Shown piece by piece: positions 1 to 4,939 of a stretch of 12,495 bases of DNA. Positions within the stretch are counted from its first letter, which is position 1. Each line of letters opens with the position of its first letter. Below the pieces are notes generated by a model that was not told the DNA's origin, did not search any database, and worked only from the letters and a program-made list of their open reading frames with translations. The translations under genes were made by a program, and so were the position numbers. The DNA comes from SCUN01 sp964343975 (lineage in GTDB: Bacteria > Acidobacteriota > Vicinamibacteria > Vicinamibacterales > SCN-69-37), in contig CAYFLU010000099.1 of the NCBI GenBank assembly GCA_964343975.1, forward strand, positions 1-12,495, written 5' to 3'.

Positions 1-92
1 CGTAGACGCGTCGGCGGGGGCGGGGAAGCGCGAGTGCGGACGACGTGGTCACTGCAACTACCGACAGTGTAGACGAGCCCTGCAGGGGCGTC

Positions 93-110
93 CCGCCGGG
101 TTTTCGGCGG
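93..110. other. GC hairpin at left end
   Basis: A CCGCCG arm (93-98) and a CGGCGG arm (105-110) flank a 6-nt GGTTTT loop. A 10-bp palindrome CCCTGCAGGG lies just before it at 78-87. The hairpin could mark the end of an upstream transcript outside the window, but no T-run follows it. I see no coding sequence in 1-137. Confidence 0.25.
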
Positions 111-124
111 CCGCGCCGGCTAGA

Positions 125-130
125 TAAGAT
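125..130 (+). promoter_or_regulatory. Putative -10 box of a leaderless transcript
   Basis: TAAGAT ends exactly 7 nt before the ATG at 138. A start site 7-8 nt downstream of a -10 box would fall on or next to the A of the start codon, so the mRNA would be leaderless. No Shine-Dalgarno is visible upstream of 138, and no clear -35 hexamer lies 17 nt upstream. The same arrangement precedes the genes at 4189 and 4940. Confidence 0.45.
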
Positions 131-137
131 CACTCGC

Positions 138-719
138 ATGCGATGGATCTGGCGATCGTCCGGGCGCTGTGCCCGAGTGTGGGCGCTGCTTGCGCTCGTG
201 TGGTGCGCGACGGCCTGCCGTCCCGCGCCGGCCCCGGCGCCTGCGGAGACGACGGCCGCAGCGCCGGCGCCCACCGCGGCATCAGACGCGCCGGCGCGCG
301 AGACGGCGGGCGCAGGTCCGACGCGCGAAGGCACTGTCCCGTTGCGCGACCTCACGATCGACGAGCAACGCGGCGGCCACACCCTCGCCCGGCACGTCGG
401 CCGCACCGACGCGCAGTTGCGTCAGCGCCTGCGCGATGAGCCCGGCATCAGCGCCGCGTCCACCTACACCGACCGCGACACGGCCGAGCGCGTGGTCGCG
501 CTCGCGCTGACGAAGAGCGAGCGGAAGATCGCCGCCTGGGCCGCGCGCGGCGGCACGCGGCCGAACCTCACGCTGAATGTGCACGTGGACGGCGAGCCGA
601 TCGGCCGCAGCATCGCGCGCCGCGGCACCGGCGCCGAGCCCTGTCACGACGCGATCGTCGTGCTGCGCGCCCGCGGCGATGCGTACTACGTGCTCACGAG
701 TTATCCTGAGGTTCGCTGA
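138..719 (+). CDS. Exported (lipo)protein with C-terminal RNase A-like (CdiA-CT) toxin domain
   Basis: The ATG at 138 (193 aa) was chosen over an in-frame GTG at 45 because it begins a clean signal sequence. That signal has an Arg-rich n-region, a hydrophobic stretch V14-W22, then A24-T25-A26-C27, which reads as either a weak lipobox or an AXA signal-peptidase I site. Residues 28-66 form an Ala/Pro/Thr linker. Residues about 69-193 match the bacterial RNase A-like toxin family first described from the Yersinia kristensenii CdiA C-terminus: GGHTLARHVG with the downstream R97 and a terminal LTSYP. From memory that toxin's active site is His175, Arg186, Thr276 and Tyr278. H86, R97, T187 and Y189 reproduce the same spacing (11, 90, 2). 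The predicted activity is RNA cleavage in a recipient cell. The stop overlaps the next gene's ATG (TGATG), so the two are translationally coupled. The family is confident; the lipid anchor and toxic role are inferred. Confidence 0.85.
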   Translation: MRWIWRSSGRCARVWALLALVWCATACRPAPAPAPAETTAAAPAPTAASDAPARETAGAGPTREGTVPLRDLTIDEQRGGHTLARHVGRTDAQLRQRLRDEPGISAASTYTDRDTAERVVALALTKSERKIAAWAARGGTRPNLTLNVHVDGEPIGRSIARRGTGAEPCHDAIVVLRARGDAYYVLTSYPEVR

Positions 720-1048
720 TGACCGACACGCCGACGCCCTCGTCCCACCGCCCGCACCTGCGCCGCGCCACCTTTCCCGCGTTGAGCGCGTTCGTGCAGG
801 GGTACCTGCATCAAGACTTCGTGGCGGAATACGGGTCGGTGCCGCAGGCCGTGGACGCGTTTCTGCGCGACGCGTCGCCCAGCGATCGCGATGCGCTCGT
901 GACGGAATTGCAGCGCTGCGCCGCCGACACGGCCGAGTGGCCGATCGAGCGGCTGCAGGATCTCTTCACGCGCGAGTTCGGCGGCGCGTGGGCGCCGCCG
1001 TCGCGCGACGCCCTCGACGCCGTGTCGAATCAAATCGGCCTGTGGTGA
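719..1048 (+). CDS. CdiI_2-type immunity protein
   Basis: This is a 109-aa soluble protein with no signal peptide. Its ATG shares one base with the toxin's stop codon, which fixes the start. The pattern FPALSAFVQGYLHQDF, then EYGS, an AVDAFL helix, an SPSDRDALVTEL helix and a Gly/Trp-containing C-terminus, resembles the contact-dependent growth inhibition immunity family (CdiI_2). That family is small, acidic and helical, with a conserved aromatic YxHQDF stretch near the N-terminus. It should bind and block the RNase encoded immediately upstream, in the cytoplasm. Lying directly downstream of an RNase A-like toxin domain is the normal position for a cognate immunity gene, so sequence and context agree. 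It converges on the zinc-ribbon gene with a 16-bp gap, where only a weak CGCGC/GCGCG hairpin is present. Confidence 0.8.
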   Translation: MTDTPTPSSHRPHLRRATFPALSAFVQGYLHQDFVAEYGSVPQAVDAFLRDASPSDRDALVTELQRCAADTAEWPIERLQDLFTREFGGAWAPPSRDALDAVSNQIGLW

Positions 1049-1064
1049 ACGGCGCGCGGGCGCG

Positions 1065-2192
1065 TCAGTTCTGCGACAGCGCGAAGATCGTCAGCGCGAT
1101 GATCAGCACCGCCAGAATCAGGAACGTGATCTTCCAGCCACTCTTCGGATAGTTGCCGGCGATCTGCCCGGTGTAGCCGTTGGCCACCACCTGATACGAC
1201 TTCGATCGATACATGTAGGTGAGCACCCACACGGGCAGGAGCGTGTGTTTGAACGTCTGCCCGGAGTACTCCGGCCGGATCTGCAGATTCCGATAGGTGT
1301 CGCCCGGAATCTCCTTCGCGCACATCGCTTCGAGTTCGCTCCGCATCTGGTCGTGCGCCTCCGAGGCGGCGTGTTCCAGGTCGATCTGGTAGCGCTCCAC
1401 GACGAAGCCCGAGAGAAACGCCGTGTCGTACGGCACGAGCTCGTGCGTCGGAAACGGCTCGACGCCGCGCAACAGCCCGTGATCGATGCCCGTCGTCGCC
1501 GGCACCGGCTCATCGTCGAAGAAGTGATCGACCTCGCCGGAGGCGTATTCCCAGCGCGTGTGCTGCACCTGCCGCGTCTGCGTGTTGCCGTTGCTGTCGC
1601 GGTAGGTCTCGGTCGTGTAGTAGTGGTAGCCGGCTTCGGCTTCCCAGGGGCAGTGCACCTGCGCGTCGAACGTCCAGTAGGGCACGTAGATGCCGTGGAT
1701 CTGGTCGATCAGCGAACGGCTCTTGAACGCGTTCGGCGCGAACCAGCGGCCGGCGTACCACTGCTTCATGCGGTCGCGCACGTCGGACGGTGAGATCTTG
1801 AACGGCAGCAGGCTCTGCGGGCGGATTGGCGCCTGCACTTCGGCGTAATCGACGAGCGCGGGTGAGCCGCAGAACTCGCAGTTCTTGCCGATCTTCTCCG
1901 CGTCGAACACCATCACGGCCTTGCAGCTCTGACATTGCACGCTGTGGCGTGTGCCGTCCCAGCCCTTCTTGTCGTCGGGCAGTCGACGGAGCATCTCGAG
2001 GAGGTCGAGTTCGGCGACCTCACCGCCGGCTTTGTAGCTGTCGTCGGGAGACTCGGCGCCGCAGAACGGGCACACGAGCAACTGCTTGGCCGGATTCCAT
2101 TCGGCCTGCGCCCCGCAGGACGGGCACGCGTGTTTTGCGCGCGCCGTCACCTGCGGGGTGGCGGTGTCCTGCGGCGGCTGGGGTGTGCTCAC
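1065..2192 (-). CDS. Membrane-anchored double zinc-ribbon protein
   Basis: The product is 375 aa from a GTG start. GTGA overlaps the SPFH stop by 4 bp (2189-2192), indicating translational coupling. The same frame stays open upstream to 3299, but that part lies over the SPFH gene and has no coding character. Two zinc ribbons are visible: C23/C26 with C41/C44, and C87/C90 with C105/C108. A long conserved region follows, rich in aromatic residues (PYWTFDAQ, the GYHYYTTETY area). One C-terminal transmembrane helix spans about 353-372, so most of the protein should face the cytoplasm. Relatives sit next to SPFH/YdjI-like genes in many bacteria and are often mislabelled as primosomal or helicase-like because of the ribbons; no helicase motifs are present. 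The function is unknown. A structural or membrane-complex role with the SPFH partner is inferred. Confidence 0.85.
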   Translation of the reverse strand: MSTPQPPQDTATPQVTARAKHACPSCGAQAEWNPAKQLLVCPFCGAESPDDSYKAGGEVAELDLLEMLRRLPDDKKGWDGTRHSVQCQSCKAVMVFDAEKIGKNCEFCGSPALVDYAEVQAPIRPQSLLPFKISPSDVRDRMKQWYAGRWFAPNAFKSRSLIDQIHGIYVPYWTFDAQVHCPWEAEAGYHYYTTETYRDSNGNTQTRQVQHTRWEYASGEVDHFFDDEPVPATTGIDHGLLRGVEPFPTHELVPYDTAFLSGFVVERYQIDLEHAASEAHDQMRSELEAMCAKEIPGDTYRNLQIRPEYSGQTFKHTLLPVWVLTYMYRSKSYQVVANGYTGQIAGNYPKSGWKITFLILAVLIIALTIFALSQN

Positions 2193-3262
2193 TGCGCGAC
2201 GTACGCGTCGAAGGCCGCGCGCGTGATGCGGAAGCTCGTGCCGATCTTCTTCGCCTTCAGCTCGCCCGATTCGATGATGGCCATCACGTCGGCTTCCGGT
2301 ACGCCGAGGGCCTTGGCCACGTCGGCCGGGCTCAACAGGTCGACGGTCGGTGCGGCGGCGGCCGGTGCGGGCGGCGCGCCGGCGGCGGGTGTGGCCTGCG
2401 GCGCGTTGGGCGCGAGCGCGCCCTGCTGCATCATCTGCTGGGCGATGCCGAAGCCGACGGCCAGTTCCGCGGCGGTGCCGCCGGGGCCGCCCTGGCCCGA
2501 GCCCATGCCCTGCGCCATCTGGAACTTCACGTAGTCGTTGAGGTTGCCGACCGCGGCCATGCTCGAGCGCTTGTCGATGGCGGTTTCCACTTCCTGCGGC
2601 ACCGACACGTTCTCGATGATGAAGCTCGCGATCTCGAGGCCGTACTTCGCGCTCACGACCGGATTGATGATCGGGAGGAGGGCGTTGCCGAGTTCGGAGT
2701 AGCGCGTGGCCACGTCGAGCACGGGCACTTTGGCGCTGGCGATCGCCTCGCTGAACACGCTCACGAGCCGCGAGCGCATCGTGTCGAGGAACTCGTCGAG
2801 CCGGAAGTGCGCATCCGAGCCGGCCACTTCCTTCACGAAGAGCGGCGGGTTCACGATCTTGAAGTCGAACGTGCCGAACGCGCGCAGGCGCACGAGGCCG
2901 AAGTCGTTGTCGCGCACCATCACGGGGTTCGCCGTGCCCCACTTGTTGCCGGTGAAGAGGCGCGTGGTCACGTAGAACACGTCGGCCTTGAACGGCGAGT
3001 TGAACGCGTATTTCCAGCTCTGGAGCTTCGTGAGCACCGGGATGTTGTCGGTGGTGAGCGTGTGCTTGCCCGGGCCGAACGTGTCGCCGAACTGGCCGAG
3101 GTACATGAACTGCGCGACCTGCGATTCGCGCACGATCAGCTGCGCGCCGTTCTTGATCGCCTTGTCCTCGTCGGGGAACCGGTACGACAGCGTGTCGCGC
3201 GAGTCGTCGGTCCACTCGATGACGTCGATGAATTCGCCCTTGATGAAGTCCATCAAACCCAT
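2189..3262 (-). CDS. SPFH-domain protein (YdjI/virion-core-like) with C-terminal HTH
   Basis: The product is 357 aa. The N-terminus (MGLMDFIKGEFIDVIEW) is typical of the YdjI-like SPFH family sometimes named 'virion core protein'. Residues about 20-250 form the SPFH/band-7 region, including the ESQVAQFMYLGQ and GPGKHTL segments and the ENVSVPQEVETAIDK helix. A Gly/Ala/Pro/Gln-rich linker (about 252-307) joins this to residues 309-357. That end reads as an excisionase/MerR-like helix-turn-helix, with LLSPADVAKALGVPEADV, then a turn and a K/R-rich ITRAAFDAYV end. Family members usually end in zinc ribbons or a GYF domain; here the ribbons are on the separate downstream gene. There is no transmembrane helix, so the protein is presumably peripheral or an oligomeric scaffold. 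GAGGG about 11 nt before the ATG can serve as ribosome-binding site. It lies 66 bp after the cNMP/DUF1003 gene, probably in the same operon. Confidence 0.88.
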   Translation of the reverse strand: MGLMDFIKGEFIDVIEWTDDSRDTLSYRFPDEDKAIKNGAQLIVRESQVAQFMYLGQFGDTFGPGKHTLTTDNIPVLTKLQSWKYAFNSPFKADVFYVTTRLFTGNKWGTANPVMVRDNDFGLVRLRAFGTFDFKIVNPPLFVKEVAGSDAHFRLDEFLDTMRSRLVSVFSEAIASAKVPVLDVATRYSELGNALLPIINPVVSAKYGLEIASFIIENVSVPQEVETAIDKRSSMAAVGNLNDYVKFQMAQGMGSGQGGPGGTAAELAVGFGIAQQMMQQGALAPNAPQATPAAGAPPAPAAAAPTVDLLSPADVAKALGVPEADVMAIIESGELKAKKIGTSFRITRAAFDAYVAQ

Positions 3263-3328
3263 GTCTGTGCGTCCCTCTGTGCGGTGAGCCGTGGGCCACG
3301 ACGGCCCCCGGTGTTCAGCCTAGCAAAC

Positions 3329-4159
3329 TCAACGTGACTGCCGGATCAGATCCTCGACGTCCGCGATCTTGTCGCCGAGCAGGTGCATCTTGTGTGACAG
3401 CGCCTGAATCTCCATCTCTGCACGACGATTGACCTCGAAGTCGAGTTCCGACCGGAGGCGATCTTTTTTGTCCTGCCGGTTCTGGCTCATCATGATGACC
3501 GGCGCCTGGATGGCCGCCAGCATCGAGAGGAACAAGTTCAACAGAATGAACGGATACGGGTCCCAGGCGCGCTGGCCCAGGAAGACGTTCACGCTGGAAT
3601 AGACCACCAGCACCACGCCGAACGTGATGATGAAAGTCCACGAGCCGCCGAACGCCGCCACCGCATCGGCCACCCGCTCGGCCATCGTCGCCTCTTCCTC
3701 GATGATCTCGTTGGCGTTGCGGTGCGCCCGGCGCCGCACGAGATCCTGCGCGGCGTGGATCTGCTTGCCGAGTACCGCCAGCATGTCCATGCCGGCCAGC
3801 GGTTTGCGCTCGAGCAGCACCGACAGGTCGTGACGGTCCACTTCGACGCAGACCGAGTCTTCGAGGGCGATCGCGCTCGTGCGGTGCTCGGTTTCCTCGA
3901 GCATCGACGCGAAGCCGAGGAACTCGCCGTGCATCGGTTCGTCGATCACGACCTCCTGCTGGTCTTCATCGACGGCGGTCACGCGCACGCGGCCCTCGAC
4001 GAGCACGTAGGCGCGCCCGCCCGGCTCGCCGATCTTCCAGATGCGCTGACGCGCTTTGAATTCGCGGAGCTCGACCTGACCGGCGAGCACCGCGGCTTCT
4101 TCGTCGTCGAGCAAGGCAAACAACGGAACTTGTCTGAGGAAATCGGGATCGCACGCCAT
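3329..4159 (-). CDS. Cyclic-nucleotide-binding domain fused to DUF1003 membrane protein
   Basis: The product is 276 aa. Residues about 8-130 form a cNMP-binding beta-roll (FLRQVPLFALLDDEE, then a phosphate-binding cassette G78-A96). Two transmembrane helices follow (about 174-193 and 203-225) with the DUF1003 signature around WDPYPFILLNLFLSMLAAIQ, then a charged C-terminal coiled-coil-like tail (229-276). In CRP-type cassettes the motif is G-x-x-x-G-E with an Arg about 10 residues later. Here the second Gly is kept (G82) and the Arg (R93) is present, but the ribose-binding Glu is replaced by F83, so ligand binding or specificity may be altered. GGAG six nt before the ATG is a good ribosome-binding site. 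The function of DUF1003 is unknown; a nucleotide- or voltage-sensing inner-membrane role is speculation. It is the first gene of the probable three-gene minus-strand unit ending at 1065. Confidence 0.85.
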   Translation of the reverse strand: MACDPDFLRQVPLFALLDDEEAAVLAGQVELREFKARQRIWKIGEPGGRAYVLVEGRVRVTAVDEDQQEVVIDEPMHGEFLGFASMLEETEHRTSAIALEDSVCVEVDRHDLSVLLERKPLAGMDMLAVLGKQIHAAQDLVRRRAHRNANEIIEEEATMAERVADAVAAFGGSWTFIITFGVVLVVYSSVNVFLGQRAWDPYPFILLNLFLSMLAAIQAPVIMMSQNRQDKKDRLRSELDFEVNRRAEMEIQALSHKMHLLGDKIADVEDLIRQSR

Positions 4160-4188
4160 CGTCGTCTCCGGTCGCTATTATGTGACGC
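4160..4188. promoter_or_regulatory. 29-bp divergent promoter with overlapping -10 boxes
   Basis: The whole gap between two divergent start codons is 29 bp. On the + strand TATTAT (4176-4181) ends 7 nt before the rsmE GTG. On the - strand CATAAT (4182-4177) lies 17 nt before the ATG at 4159, with GGAG (4169-4166) between. The two boxes share the same AT core, so polymerase could probably occupy only one promoter at a time. No convincing -35 hexamers are visible. Confidence 0.45.
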
Positions 4189-4929
4189 GTGAATGTCGTG
4201 TTGATTGACACGGCGGAGATTTCCGCTGACGGGACGGCCACGCTGACGGATGCGCGCGCGGTGCATCTGCGACACGTGCTGCGCGTGGCGCCCGGCTCGG
4301 AGGTGCGGATCGGCCGCATCGACGGTCCGCTCGGCCGCGGGACGGTCGCGGCGGTCGAGGGGCAGGCCGTCACACTGGCCTGTGCCTTCGACGACGCGCC
4401 ACCGCCGCGGCCGCGCGTCGATCTCTTGCTGGCGGTGCCGCGGCCGAAGGTGTTGCGCCGGCTGTGGGCGCCGCTCGCGTCGCTCGGTGTCGGCCGGATC
4501 GTGCTGACCAATGCGGAGAAGGTCGAGCGCGACTACTTCGACAGCCACGTCATGGCGCCCGAGGGCTTTCGACCGCTGCTGCTCGAAGGCTTGCAGCAGG
4601 CGAAAGATACGCATGTGCCTCTCGTCACCGTGCATAAGCGGTTCCGGGTGCTCGTGGAAGACGAACTCGACGCGTTGTGTCCCGCGTCGCGCCGGCTCGT
4701 GGCGCATCCGGGGGCCGCGTCGCCGATCCGTGAGGCCGCGGCCGACCTCTCGCCGGACGCGCGCGTGCTCGTCGCCATCGGGCCCGAGGGCGGCTGGAAC
4801 GACTTCGAGCTCGGGCTCCTCGACGAGCACGGCTTTGCGCGCGTGTCGATGGGGGAGCGCACGTTGACCACGACCACGGCCTGCGTGGCGGTGCTCACGC
4901 TCGTGCACGACGCACTCGCCCGGCGCTAG
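4189..4929 (+). CDS. rsmE: 16S rRNA (uracil1498-N3)-methyltransferase
   Basis: The product is 246 aa with a GTG start, supported because the N-terminus (MNVVLIDTAEI, then AVHLRHVLR) matches where RsmE proteins normally begin. Residues 1-70 form the PUA-like RNA-binding domain. Residues about 75-246 form the SPOUT trefoil-knot domain, with EGLQQAKDTHVP at 133-144, GPEGGW at 198-203 and the knot segment MGERTLTTTTA at 221-231. The family's usual knot motif is LGPRILR-x-ETA; here Arg and Glu are replaced by Thr (227 and 229). SAM-dependent methylation of U1498 in the 30S decoding region is the known family role. There is no Shine-Dalgarno; a TATTAT box 7 nt upstream suggests a leaderless message. 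The acylase gene follows after 10 bp. The common neighbour prmA is absent. Confidence 0.93.
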   Translation: MNVVLIDTAEISADGTATLTDARAVHLRHVLRVAPGSEVRIGRIDGPLGRGTVAAVEGQAVTLACAFDDAPPPRPRVDLLLAVPRPKVLRRLWAPLASLGVGRIVLTNAEKVERDYFDSHVMAPEGFRPLLLEGLQQAKDTHVPLVTVHKRFRVLVEDELDALCPASRRLVAHPGAASPIREAAADLSPDARVLVAIGPEGGWNDFELGLLDEHGFARVSMGERTLTTTTACVAVLTLVHDALARR

Positions 4930-4932
4930 AAT
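4927..4932 (+). promoter_or_regulatory. Putative -10 box of the acylase gene
   Basis: TAGAAT overlaps the rsmE stop codon (TAG 4927-4929) and ends exactly 7 nt before the ATG at 4940, as at 125-130 and 4176-4181. The acylase could therefore have its own leaderless transcript as well as read-through from rsmE. The alternative is translation from the weak GGCGG just before the ATG. Confidence 0.4.
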
Positions 4933-4939
4933 CGGCGGC

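Noticed and set aside
45..137. N-terminal extension of the toxin gene from GTG 45
   Set aside because: It would bury the signal sequence 31 residues inside the protein. The ATG at 138 has a -10-like box at leaderless spacing and begins the signal peptide directly.
1053..1064. CGCGC-GG-GCGCG as a bidirectional terminator between convergent genes
   Set aside because: It has only 5 bp of stem with a 2-nt loop and no T-run, and such a pattern is expected by chance in GC-rich DNA.
2193..3299. Upstream extension of the zinc-ribbon frame (369 extra codons)
   Set aside because: It lies entirely over the SPFH gene and reads as His/Arg-rich shadow. The 4-bp GTGA overlap gives a natural start at 2192.
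1826..3337. 503-codon open frame on the + strand
   Set aside because: It is antisense to the SPFH and zinc-ribbon genes, is Arg/His/Ala/Val-rich with no recognisable domain, and is explained by high GC keeping the opposite frames open.
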